The notes beneath the pieces were generated by a model that worked only from the letters and a program-made list of their open reading frames with translations, did not search any database and was not told the DNA's origin. The position numbers were made by a program, and so were the translations under genes. From DASPLX01 sp035627375 (GTDB lineage: Bacteria; Pseudomonadota; Gammaproteobacteria; Burkholderiales; Burkholderiaceae_D): a DNA stretch of 64,000 nucleotides. Location: contig DASPLX010000039.1 of assembly GCA_035627375.1 (NCBI GenBank), positions 1 through 64,000 on the forward strand. The letters run 5' to 3'. Numbering within the stretch: the first letter of the stretch is position 1; each line of letters begins with the position of its first letter. Positions 25,128-33,469 of the stretch are shown piece by piece.

Positions 25128-26069
25128 TCACAATTCGTAGGTATCCTTGTCCCCGCTCATCACCTGGTCGATCAGCTTGCGATTGAGGGTCGGCGCCATC
25201 AACTCGATGAACGTATAGACATAGCTGCGCAAGTACGCGCCTTGCTTCATCGCTACGCGCGAAACATTGGTGCCGAACAAGTGGCCGACCGAGATGGCGC
25301 GCAGGTTCTTGTCGCGCTCCGCGTCGAAGGCCATACCGGCGATGATGCCGACGCCCAGGCCGAGTTCGACATAAGTCTTGATCACATCGGCATCGATGGC
25401 TTCCAGCAAGACGTCCGGTTTCAGTTCGCGCAGCTGGAATGCCTGGTCGATCTTGGCGCGGCCGGCGAACGCGGCGTCATAGGTGATCAGCGGGTATTCC
25501 GCGATCTCTTCCAAGGTCACGGTCTTGGATTTCAGCAGGGGATGCTCGGGGGGCACGACCATCACGTGCTCCCATTGATAACAGGGAATCGACACCAGCC
25601 CTTCTATGTTGGCGATCGATTCGGTGGCGATCGCAAGGTCCGCCTGGTCTTTCAATACCATTTCGGCGACCTGCTTGGGATTGCCTTGCAATAACGACAA
25701 GCGGACTTTCGGATATTTCTGGGTAAACGCATGAACCACCTTGGGCAACGCGTAACGTGCCTGGGTATGGGTGGTGGCGATCACGAAGCTGCCGGTGTCT
25801 TGCGCGGCGAATTCCTTGCCGATGCGCTTCAGGCCGTCGATTTCTTGCATGATCAGCTCGACCGACTTCAGGACCGCGCGCCCCGGCTCGGTCAAGCCGC
25901 GGATGCGCTTGCCGTGGCGCGTGAAGATATCGATCCCGAGCTCCTCCTCCAGCTCGATGATCGCTTTTGATACGCCCGGCTGAGAGGTATACAACGCCTT
26001 CGCCGCCTCGGTCAGGTTGAAGTTCTGCCGGACCGCCTCACGCACAAAGCGCAATTGATGTAGATTCAT
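25128..26069 (-). CDS. cysB: LysR-type regulator CysB
   Basis: A 313-residue regulator. The N-terminal winged helix-turn-helix is MNLHQLRFVREAVRQNFNLTEAAKALYTSQPGVSKAI, very close to known CysB/Cbl proteins; the remainder is the effector domain with TTHTQARYALPKVV and GVGIIAGMAFD. CysB activates sulfate assimilation when sulfur is limiting, with N-acetylserine as inducer in enteric bacteria. It is divergent from the sulfite exporter and cys operon across an AT-rich 129-base gap where its operators probably lie. Confidence 0.95.
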   Translation of the reverse strand: MNLHQLRFVREAVRQNFNLTEAAKALYTSQPGVSKAIIELEEELGIDIFTRHGKRIRGLTEPGRAVLKSVELIMQEIDGLKRIGKEFAAQDTGSFVIATTHTQARYALPKVVHAFTQKYPKVRLSLLQGNPKQVAEMVLKDQADLAIATESIANIEGLVSIPCYQWEHVMVVPPEHPLLKSKTVTLEEIAEYPLITYDAAFAGRAKIDQAFQLRELKPDVLLEAIDADVIKTYVELGLGVGIIAGMAFDAERDKNLRAISVGHLFGTNVSRVAMKQGAYLRSYVYTFIELMAPTLNRKLIDQVMSGDKDTYEL

Positions 26070-26198
26070 GGTTTTGTCTTATTTGCAATGGTTTCGCGCA
26101 CTTGCATATGCCGAAAGCACATATAAGCAAATAAATACTATGTAGTTTGGAATAAAGCACAAGTTTATTACGATTCAAAATCATTCGCGCGAGGTGAT
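26070..26198. promoter_or_regulatory. AT-rich divergent control region between cysB and the sulfite exporter gene
   Basis: The segment around 26100-26175 is strikingly AT-rich for this genome, with two ATAAAT/AATAAA-like blocks. It is the expected site for CysB operators and for both divergent promoters. No exact consensus could be assigned. Confidence 0.5.
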
Positions 26199-26972
26199 AT
26201 GACCCTGACTTATGTTGTTTCCGGTTTTGCGGTGGGCTTGCTGGTCGGATTGACCGGCGTGGGCGGCGGTTCGCTCATGACGCCGCTGCTGACCCTCCTG
26301 TTCGGCGTCTCCCCGACCGTCGCGGTCGGCACCGACCTGGCCTTCGCGTCGATCACCAAGAGCGCGGGCACCATCGCGCACCGCGTACGCGGCACGGTCC
26401 ACTGGGACATCGTCAAGCGCCTGTGCATCGGCGCCCTGCCGGCCGCCCTGCTGGCAACCCTCGCGCTCAAGCATTTCGGCGCACTCGACAAGCAGATCGC
26501 CCACATCATCCGTTATTCGATCGCCGGCTCGGTATTGCTGACCGTGGTCGCCTTGCTGTGCCGCGGCCGCATGCTGGACTGGATCACCCGCCATCCCGAA
26601 AAGCAACTGCAAGGCGCCAAGCTCGCCGCGATGACCATCATTGCCGGCGCCCTGCTCGGCACGCTGGTCACGATCTCCTCGATCGGCGCCGGCGCCATCG
26701 GCGCCACGCTGATCGTGCTGCTCTATCCGCGCCTGTCGCCGGCCGAGATCGCCGGCACCGACATCGCCTATGCCGTGCCGCTGACCGCCATCGCGGCGGC
26801 CGGCCACTGGTATCTCGGCTCGATCAACTGGGAATTGCTGGCCATGCTGCTGATCGGCTCGGTGCCGGGCATCACGCTCGGCTCGCTGGCCGCCCGCGCG
26901 GTGCCGGAAAAGATCCTGCGCGGCTTGCTGGCCACTGCCCTCACCGGGGTGGCGGCGAAAATGGTTTTCTAG
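26199..26972 (+). CDS. TauE/SafE family sulfite exporter
   Basis: A 257-residue inner-membrane protein with seven to eight hydrophobic segments. GLLVGLTGVGGGSLMTPLL near the N-terminus is the family signature and the second half repeats it (LGTLVTISSIGAGAIGATLI). Such proteins export sulfite or sulfoacetate. As first gene before cysI it may relieve sulfite toxicity when reduction lags; that role is inferred from position. Confidence 0.92.
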   Translation: MTLTYVVSGFAVGLLVGLTGVGGGSLMTPLLTLLFGVSPTVAVGTDLAFASITKSAGTIAHRVRGTVHWDIVKRLCIGALPAALLATLALKHFGALDKQIAHIIRYSIAGSVLLTVVALLCRGRMLDWITRHPEKQLQGAKLAAMTIIAGALLGTLVTISSIGAGAIGATLIVLLYPRLSPAEIAGTDIAYAVPLTAIAAAGHWYLGSINWELLAMLLIGSVPGITLGSLAARAVPEKILRGLLATALTGVAAKMVF

Positions 26973-27020
26973 GCTGGCCCGCTATCCCGATTTCGCATTC
27001 AATAACCATCAGGCTCAGAC

Positions 27021-28715
27021 ATGTATCGTTACGATCAATACGACCACTTAATCGTCAAGGAGCGCGTCGCCCAATATCGCGACCAGGTGCGGCGCCGCAT
27101 CGCGGACGAATTGACCGAAGACGAATTTCGCCCCCTGCGCTTGCAGAACGGCCTCTACATGCAACGCCACGCGTACATGTTGCGCGTGGCCGTGCCGTAC
27201 GGCCTGCTGTCGACGAAGCAGCTGCGCATGTTCGCGCACATCGCCCGCACCTACGACCGCGGCTACGGCCATTTCACGACCCGCCAGAACATCCAGTACA
27301 ACTGGATCCGTCTGGAAGACACACCCGACATTCTCGCGCACCTGGCCTCGGTCGAGATGCATGCGATCCAGACCTCGGGCAATTGCGTACGCAACATCAC
27401 GTCCGACCAGTACGCCGGCGTCGCGCCGGACGAGATCATCGATCCGCGTCCGTGGTGCGAAATCCTGCGCCAGTGGTCGACCTTCCATCCGGAATTCGCC
27501 TACCTGCCGCGCAAGTTCAAGATCGCGATCAACGGCGCCCTGGAAGACCGCGCCGCCATCGGGATGCACGACATCGGTCTGACCGTCGTGCGCAACGAGC
27601 ACGGCGAGACCGGCTTCCGCGTGCTGGTGGGAGGCGGCCTCGGCCGCACGCCGATCATCGGCAGCGTGATCCGCGAATTCCTGCCCTGGCAGCACATGCT
27701 GACCTATATCGAAGCGATCCTGCGCGTCTACAACCAGTACGGCCGGCGCGACAACATGTACAAGGCGCGCATCAAGATCCTGCTGAAGGCGCTCGGCGTC
27801 GAGGAATTCGCGCGCCAGGTGGAAGAAGAATGGGCCGACATCAAGGACGGCCCCAGCACGCTGACCCGGGAAGAGCTCGACCGCGTCGCCGCCTACTTCG
27901 TGCCGCCGCCCTATGAAACGCTGCCGGCGACCGACCCGGCCGTCGAACAGCACAAGAACGAGAACAAGGCCTTCGGCAACTGGATCAAGCGCAACGTGCG
28001 CGCCCACAAGGTGCCGGGCTATGCTTCCGTCACCTTGTCGCTGAAGAAGACCGGCGTGCCGCCGGGCGACGCCACCGCGCAGCAGATGGATTTCGTGGCC
28101 GACCTGGCCGACCGCTACAGCTTCGGCGAACTGCGCGTCACGCACGAGCAGAACCTGGTGCTGGCCGACGTCAAGCAATCGGACCTGTTCGCGCTCTGGA
28201 AAGAAGCCAAGGAACAAGGCCTCGCCACGCCGAACATCGGTTTCCTGACCGACATCGTATGCTGCCCGGGCGGCGACTTCTGCTCGCTCGCGAACGCGAA
28301 ATCGATCCCGATCGCGGCCGCGATCGCCGAGCGTTTCGACGATCTCGACTTCCAGTACGACATCGGCGAGATCGACCTGAACATCTCGGGCTGCATCAAC
28401 GCCTGCGGCCATCATCACATCGGCAACATCGGCATTCTCGGCGTCGACAAGGACGGCGCGGAGTGGTACCAGGTGTCGCTGGGCGGCGCGCAGGGCAACG
28501 ATATCTCGATCGGCAAGATCATCGGCCCTTCCTTCTCCGCGCACCAGATGCCGGAGGTGATCGCGCGCATTCTCGAGACCTACGTGCGCGAACGCACCGA
28601 AGACGAACGCTTCATCGATACGGTGCGCCGCGTCGGCATCGAACCGTTCAAGACGCATGTCTATGCGACACAGATCAAGATCGAACATCAGGTTGGAGAG
28701 GACGCCTATGCGTAA
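27021..28715 (+). CDS. cysI: Sulfite reductase hemoprotein (nitrite/sulfite reductase family)
   Basis: A 564-residue enzyme that reduces sulfite to sulfide with six electrons through siroheme and a 4Fe-4S cluster. The siroheme/cluster cysteines are in VCCPGGDFC (near 415-420) and SGCINACGHHHIG (near 455-465). Arg-rich segments such as HFTTRQNIQYNW match the siroheme-binding region. There is no flavoprotein cysJ beside it, so electrons must come from another donor. The stop overlaps the DUF934 start by eight bases. Confidence 0.95.
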   Translation: MYRYDQYDHLIVKERVAQYRDQVRRRIADELTEDEFRPLRLQNGLYMQRHAYMLRVAVPYGLLSTKQLRMFAHIARTYDRGYGHFTTRQNIQYNWIRLEDTPDILAHLASVEMHAIQTSGNCVRNITSDQYAGVAPDEIIDPRPWCEILRQWSTFHPEFAYLPRKFKIAINGALEDRAAIGMHDIGLTVVRNEHGETGFRVLVGGGLGRTPIIGSVIREFLPWQHMLTYIEAILRVYNQYGRRDNMYKARIKILLKALGVEEFARQVEEEWADIKDGPSTLTREELDRVAAYFVPPPYETLPATDPAVEQHKNENKAFGNWIKRNVRAHKVPGYASVTLSLKKTGVPPGDATAQQMDFVADLADRYSFGELRVTHEQNLVLADVKQSDLFALWKEAKEQGLATPNIGFLTDIVCCPGGDFCSLANAKSIPIAAAIAERFDDLDFQYDIGEIDLNISGCINACGHHHIGNIGILGVDKDGAEWYQVSLGGAQGNDISIGKIIGPSFSAHQMPEVIARILETYVRERTEDERFIDTVRRVGIEPFKTHVYATQIKIEHQVGEDAYA

Positions 28716-29229
28716 CATCATCAAGGACCGCGCCGTCGTCGCCGACGACTGGACCGTAGTGCGTCTCGAGGAAGGCCAGAGCGCGGAATCGTTCGCCGTC
28801 CCGGCCGGCAAGGTCATCGTGCCGCTGGCGGTATGGGAGGCGCGGCGCGCCGAACTGCTCGAGCGCGGCGACGTCGGCGTATTGATCGCCAGCCACGAGC
28901 GGCCGGAAGCGTTGAAGGGCGACGTCTCGCGCCTGCCGGTCATCGCCGTCGAGTTTCCGAAATTCGCCGACGGCCGGGGCTATTCGATCGCCTACAACCT
29001 GCGCGCCCGCCTCGGCTTCGCCGGCGAATTGCGCGCCATCGGCGACGTGCTGCGCGACCAGTTGTTCTACATGTCGCGCGTCGGCTTCAACGCGTTCGCG
29101 GTGCGCGCCGACCGCGACATCCACGACGCACTGAAAGGCTTGACCGATTTCTCCGAGCCGTACCAGGCGTCGTGGGACATCAAGGCGCCGCTGTTCCGCC
29201 GCGTTCCGCGTGCCGGAGCGGCGGCATGA
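28708..29229 (+). CDS. DUF934 family protein, sulfite reduction-associated
   Basis: A 173-residue soluble protein; the start at 28708 is within the last codons of cysI. RLGFAGELRAIGDVLRDQLFYMSRVGFNAF is the characteristic DUF934 segment. This family is almost always encoded next to cysI in proteobacteria that lack cysJ, so it may help assemble or feed electrons to the sulfite reductase; that is inference. The stop overlaps cysH by an ATGA. No cofactor motif is visible. Confidence 0.88.
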   Translation: MRNIIKDRAVVADDWTVVRLEEGQSAESFAVPAGKVIVPLAVWEARRAELLERGDVGVLIASHERPEALKGDVSRLPVIAVEFPKFADGRGYSIAYNLRARLGFAGELRAIGDVLRDQLFYMSRVGFNAFAVRADRDIHDALKGLTDFSEPYQASWDIKAPLFRRVPRAGAAA

Positions 29230-29966
29230 GCGATTACGACGCATTATTGTCGAACACGAAGGCGACGCTCGAACGCATCGCGGCCGAGTTCGCCCCCGCC
29301 GTGTTCGCGTCGAGCCTGGCCGCGGAAGACATGGTCTTGACCGACCTGATCCTGCGCGCCAAGCTGCCGATCCGCATCTTCACGCTCGAGACCGGCCGCC
29401 TGCATGCCGAAACGCTGGCGATGATCGATCGCATCCGCGCGGCCTACGGCTACGAAGTCGCGCAGTACAAGCCCGATCCGGAAGCGGTCGGCGCCTATGT
29501 GAGCAAGCACGGCTTGAACGCGTTCTACGACAGCGTCGAGCTGCGCAAGGAATGCTGCCGCATCCGCAAGGTCGAGCCGCTCAAGCGCGCCCTCGCGGGC
29601 AACAAGGCTTGGGTCACCGGCCAGCGCCGCGCCCAGTCGACGACGCGCGCCGACTTGCAGATCCAGGAGCGCGACGAAGCGCACGGCCTGGAAAAATTCA
29701 ATCCGCTCGCCGATTGGTCGGAACACGATGTCTGGCGCTATGTCCGGGATCACAACGTTCCGTATAATCCTCTCCACGACAAGGGTTATCCCTCGATCGG
29801 TTGCGAACCCTGCACCCGCGCGATCCAGCCAGGCGAGGACATCCGCGCCGGACGCTGGTGGTGGGAGAACCCGGAATCCAAGGAATGCGGCCTGCATGTC
29901 GTCGACGGCAAGCTGGTCCGCATCAAGAAAGTCGATACCAAGACTGAATCCCATACGACGACTTGA
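29226..29966 (+). CDS. cysH: Adenylylsulfate (APS) reductase, thioredoxin-dependent type
   Basis: A 246-residue enzyme. A Cys pair at 110-111 (KECCRIRKV) and CEPC at 193-196 are the four ligands of the 4Fe-4S cluster that marks APS- rather than PAPS-specific reductases; ECGLH with the catalytic Cys221 is near the C-terminus. This fits the absence of cysC in the window. Start overlaps the DUF934 stop (ATGA); cysD follows six bases after its stop. Confidence 0.96.
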   Translation: MSDYDALLSNTKATLERIAAEFAPAVFASSLAAEDMVLTDLILRAKLPIRIFTLETGRLHAETLAMIDRIRAAYGYEVAQYKPDPEAVGAYVSKHGLNAFYDSVELRKECCRIRKVEPLKRALAGNKAWVTGQRRAQSTTRADLQIQERDEAHGLEKFNPLADWSEHDVWRYVRDHNVPYNPLHDKGYPSIGCEPCTRAIQPGEDIRAGRWWWENPESKECGLHVVDGKLVRIKKVDTKTESHTTT

Positions 29967-29971
29967 ACAAC

Positions 29972-30907
29972 ATGAATACCGCCGTTGAAAAATTTTTCCT
30001 GGATAGCGCGAGCAACCGCCATCTCGATTGGCTGGAATCCGAGGCGATCCACATCATGCGCGAAGTCGCCGCCGAATGCGCCAATCCCGCCCTGCTGTTT
30101 TCGGGCGGCAAGGATTCGGTCGTGCTGCTGCGCATCGCCGAGAAGGCTTTCCGTCCCGGAAAGTTCCCGTTCCCGCTGGTGCACATCGACACCGGCCACA
30201 ATTTCCCGGAAGTGATCCAGTTCCGCGACAAGCGCGTGGCCGAGCTCGGCGAGCGCCTGATCGTCGGCCACGTCGAGGATTCGATCAAGCGCGGCACGGT
30301 GCGCCTGCGCAATCCGCAGACCGATTCGCGCAATGCCGCGCAAGCCGTGACGCTGCTCGAGACCATCGCCGAGCACAAGTTCGACGCCTGCATCGGCGGC
30401 GCGCGCCGCGACGAAGAGAAAGCCCGCGCCAAGGAACGCATCTTCTCGTTCCGCGACGAATTCGGCCAATGGAATCCGAAGGCGCAACGCCCCGAACTCT
30501 GGGACCTGTACAACACCCGCGTCCACGCCGGCGAGAACATGCGTGTGTTCCCGATCTCGAACTGGACGGAACTCGACGTCTGGCAATACATCGCCCGCGA
30601 AAAGCTCGACCTGCCGTCGATCTACTATGCGCACGAGCGCGAAGTCATTCCGCGCAACGGCTTGCTGGTGCCGTTGACGGAACTGACGCCGGCGCGCGAA
30701 GGCGAAACGGTCGAGAAGCGCATCGTGCGCTTCCGCACCGTCGGCGACATCTCCTGCACCTGCCCGGTGGCGTCCGACGCCGCTTCGGTCGACGCGATCA
30801 TCGCCGAGACCGCCGTCACCCAGATCACCGAACGCGGCGCCACGCGCATGGACGACCAGACATCCGAAGCATCGATGGAAAAACGCAAGAAGGAAGGATA
30901 TTTCTGA
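29972..30907 (+). CDS. cysD: Sulfate adenylyltransferase subunit 2
   Basis: A 311-residue ATP-sulfurylase subunit of the PP-loop type, with SGGKDSVVLLRIAEKAF (the pyrophosphate loop) near 44-58 and HIDTGHNFPEV after it. It forms APS from sulfate and ATP together with the GTPase CysN. The ATG at 29972 is preferred over an in-frame TTG nine bases earlier. Its TGA overlaps the cysN start by one base. Confidence 0.97.
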   Translation: MNTAVEKFFLDSASNRHLDWLESEAIHIMREVAAECANPALLFSGGKDSVVLLRIAEKAFRPGKFPFPLVHIDTGHNFPEVIQFRDKRVAELGERLIVGHVEDSIKRGTVRLRNPQTDSRNAAQAVTLLETIAEHKFDACIGGARRDEEKARAKERIFSFRDEFGQWNPKAQRPELWDLYNTRVHAGENMRVFPISNWTELDVWQYIAREKLDLPSIYYAHEREVIPRNGLLVPLTELTPAREGETVEKRIVRFRTVGDISCTCPVASDAASVDAIIAETAVTQITERGATRMDDQTSEASMEKRKKEGYF

Positions 30908-32238
30908 TGAACGCCGTGGTTACCGAATTCAACACCCAGGCCGCGGGCGACAAACCCTCCGAGCGCGGCCTGCTGCGCTTCATTACCGCCGGCTCGGTCG
31001 ACGACGGCAAGAGCACGCTGATCGGCCGCCTGCTGTTCGACAGCAAGGGCATCTTCGCCGACCAGCTCGACGCGATCTCGCGCGCCAAGCACAAGCGCAC
31101 CGTGGGCGACACGATCGACCTGTCGCTGCTGACCGACGGCCTGGAAGCCGAGCGCGAGCAAGGCATCACGATCGACGTCGCCTATCGCTATTTCGCGACG
31201 CCCAAGCGCAAGTTCATCATCGCCGACACCCCGGGCCACGAGCAATACACGCGCAACATGGTGACCGGCGCCTCGACAGCCGACGCGGTCATCATCCTGG
31301 TCGACGTATCGAAGGTGAAGCTGGGAGAGAACGGCGAAGTCGAGCTGCTGACCCAGACCAAGCGCCACTCCACGATCGCGCACCTGTTGCGCATCGAGCA
31401 CGTGATCGTCGCGGTCAACAAGATGGACCTGGTGAATTACGACCAGTCCGTCTACCACCGCATCGTCGGCGCCTACAAGGCGTTCGCCGAACAGCTCGGC
31501 CTGGCCGACGTCCATGCGATTCCGCTGTCGGCGCTGGCCGGCGACAACGTCGTCGCGGCGAGCGACAAGATGCCGTGGTACCAGGGGCCGACGCTGATCG
31601 AATTGCTCGAATCGCTGTCGGTCTACGACGAGGCCCACGACGAACCGTTCCGCTTCCCGGTCCAATTGGTAGCGCGCCATGGCGGCCATCTGGCCAACGA
31701 CTTCCGCGGCTACATGGGCCGCATCGAAGCCGGCCGCGTGAGGAAAGGCGACAAGCTGGCGGTGCAGCCGAGCGGCTTGACCGCGACCGTCAAGGACATC
31801 CTCACCTTCGACGGCTCGCTCGAATCCGCCGCGGCCGGCCAATCCGTGACGCTGCTGCTCGAAGAATATCTCGACATCTCGCGCGGCGACATGCTGGCGG
31901 CGGCCGAAGCGCCGGCCACGCTGCTCAAGTCGGTGAAGGCCGAAATCTGCTGGCTGTCGGAAGAACCGCTCGACATCCGCCGCAAGTATTGGCTCAAGCA
32001 CACGACGAAACAGGTCGCCGCGCGCGTCGCCGCGATCGACACGCTGCTCGACATCAATACGCAGGAGCGCCGTCCGGCCGAGACGCTCAAGCTCAACGAT
32101 ATCGCGACCGTCTCGATCAACGTCCAGCAGCCGCTGGCCGCCGACGCCTACGACGCCATCCGCGCGACCGGAGCCTTCATCCTGATCGATGAAGTGACGC
32201 ACCAGACGGTCGCCGCCGGCATGATCCGGCTGGCGTAA
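30907..32238 (+). CDS. cysN: Sulfate adenylyltransferase subunit 1 (GTPase)
   Basis: A 443-residue EF-Tu-like GTPase that drives the CysD reaction. G1 is GSVDDGKST, G2/G3 include REQGITIDVAYRYF and ADTPGHEQYTRNM, and G4 is VNKMD; two beta-barrel domains follow from about 230. No APS kinase (CysC) domain is fused, consistent with an APS-reducing route. It follows cysD with a one-base overlap. Confidence 0.97.
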   Translation: MNAVVTEFNTQAAGDKPSERGLLRFITAGSVDDGKSTLIGRLLFDSKGIFADQLDAISRAKHKRTVGDTIDLSLLTDGLEAEREQGITIDVAYRYFATPKRKFIIADTPGHEQYTRNMVTGASTADAVIILVDVSKVKLGENGEVELLTQTKRHSTIAHLLRIEHVIVAVNKMDLVNYDQSVYHRIVGAYKAFAEQLGLADVHAIPLSALAGDNVVAASDKMPWYQGPTLIELLESLSVYDEAHDEPFRFPVQLVARHGGHLANDFRGYMGRIEAGRVRKGDKLAVQPSGLTATVKDILTFDGSLESAAAGQSVTLLLEEYLDISRGDMLAAAEAPATLLKSVKAEICWLSEEPLDIRRKYWLKHTTKQVAARVAAIDTLLDINTQERRPAETLKLNDIATVSINVQQPLAADAYDAIRATGAFILIDEVTHQTVAAGMIRLA

Positions 32239-32248
32239 GCGCGGCGTC

Positions 32249-32965
32249 ATGTCTTCATTCGGCAAGGTCTACCTGATCGGCGCCGGCCCCGGCGCCGCCG
32301 ACCTCATCACCGTGCGCGGCGCGCGCATCCTGGCGCGGGCCGAAGTCGTCTTGCACGATGCGCTGGTCACCGAAGACATGCTCAAGCTGTGTCCGCAAGC
32401 CGAAAAGATCCCGGTCGGCAAGCGCTCGGGCCAACGCTCGACCGCGCAGGTGGTCATCAATCAGCGGCTGGTCGAATGCGCGAAGAAGTACCGATTGATC
32501 GTGCGCCTCAAGGGCGGCGATCCGATGATGTTCGGCCGGGCCGATGAGGAACTGCGCGCGCTCGAGGCGGAAGGGATCGAAGTGGAAGTCATTCCCGGCA
32601 TCACGGCCGCGCTCGCCGCGGCCGCCTCGACCAGGCAACCGCTCACCAAGCGCGGCATCGCGCGCAGCGTGGCATTCTTCACTTCGAGCACGGCGCCCGA
32701 GCATCCCGAGCAGACCACGCTGCCCGACTGCGACACGCTGGTCCAATACATGGGCGGCAAGGAAGCGATCGCGACCGCCGAGCGCTTGCTGGCGCGCGGC
32801 GCATCGCCGTCCTTGCCAGTGGTGGTGATCGAGAATTGCAGCAGGCCGGACGAGCGCATCCTGCGCCTGCACTTGGGCGAGCTCGAAAAAGGCATCGAGC
32901 AATGCCATGGTCCGGTGCTGGTGATGATCGGCGAAGCGATGGCGCCCAGATCCCGGCCTGGCTGA
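32249..32965 (+). CDS. cobA: Uroporphyrinogen-III C-methyltransferase
   Basis: A 238-residue SAM-dependent enzyme that methylates uroporphyrinogen III twice to precorrin-2, the branch toward siroheme and B12. VYLIGAGPGAADLITVRGARIL at the N-terminus, VRLKGGDPMMFGRADEE and VIPGITAALAAAAS are family signatures. It is not fused to the dehydrogenase/chelatase of CysG. It lies ten bases after cysN as the last gene of the operon, which makes sense because CysI needs siroheme. Confidence 0.95.
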   Translation: MSSFGKVYLIGAGPGAADLITVRGARILARAEVVLHDALVTEDMLKLCPQAEKIPVGKRSGQRSTAQVVINQRLVECAKKYRLIVRLKGGDPMMFGRADEELRALEAEGIEVEVIPGITAALAAAASTRQPLTKRGIARSVAFFTSSTAPEHPEQTTLPDCDTLVQYMGGKEAIATAERLLARGASPSLPVVVIENCSRPDERILRLHLGELEKGIEQCHGPVLVMIGEAMAPRSRPG

Positions 32966-32998
32966 CCTCGCGCGGCCCGCGAATCCGAAGTCTGCGCG

Positions 32999-33376
32999 TC
33001 AATCGCCGCCTTGCGCGGCGACGCAATACCGCGCGATCGCATTCAACACATCGGCGTTCTCGCCGACCGCATCGGCCGTCTTCAATCTCATCTCCGGAAA
33101 CTCGTTGCGCAACCCTGCGATCATCGGCGGCAGATCGCGCAGCACATGTCCGCCCTGTCCGAAGAATACCGGTACCACGGTCACCTCTTTGCAACCACCC
33201 TTCGCCGCCTGCCGCACCAGGTCGGGCAGATTCGGCGCCATGAGCTCAAGATAGGCGAGCGCGACCGTGGAATCCGGTGTCAGCTCTTGCACGATCGTGC
33301 GCAGACGTTCGAAAGGCGCGGCCCATCGAGGGTCGCGGGCGCCATGGGCGAACAGGACAAGCAGGCGCCGCGTCAT
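32999..33376 (-). CDS. Sirohydrochlorin chelatase, CbiX/SirB-like (short form)
   Basis: A 125-residue single-domain chelatase. LVLFAHGARDPRW at the N-terminus has the metal-binding His11 and VVPVFFGQGGHVLRDLP contains the second His. The short forms work as homodimers and insert iron or cobalt into sirohydrochlorin. It converges with cobA, so siroheme genes lie on both sides of a 33-base gap. The iron or cobalt preference cannot be told. Confidence 0.88.
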   Translation of the reverse strand: MTRRLLVLFAHGARDPRWAAPFERLRTIVQELTPDSTVALAYLELMAPNLPDLVRQAAKGGCKEVTVVPVFFGQGGHVLRDLPPMIAGLRNEFPEMRLKTADAVGENADVLNAIARYCVAAQGGD

Positions 33377-33469
33377 GAAGCGATTCCGATCCCTGCATCG
33401 AACATTCCGACCGAGATCGCCACCAATGATTTGATTGTCAATCCGACAATTACCCTGAAAGGCCTTCTC

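Noticed and set aside
32999..33376. A riboswitch between cobA and the chelatase gene
   Set aside because: No cobalamin-riboswitch core was seen; the two genes converge with only 33 bases between.
33011..33469. N-terminal extension of the F-box-like gene
   Set aside because: It would run antisense through the chelatase gene; the extension has no recognisable sequence and no ribosome site.
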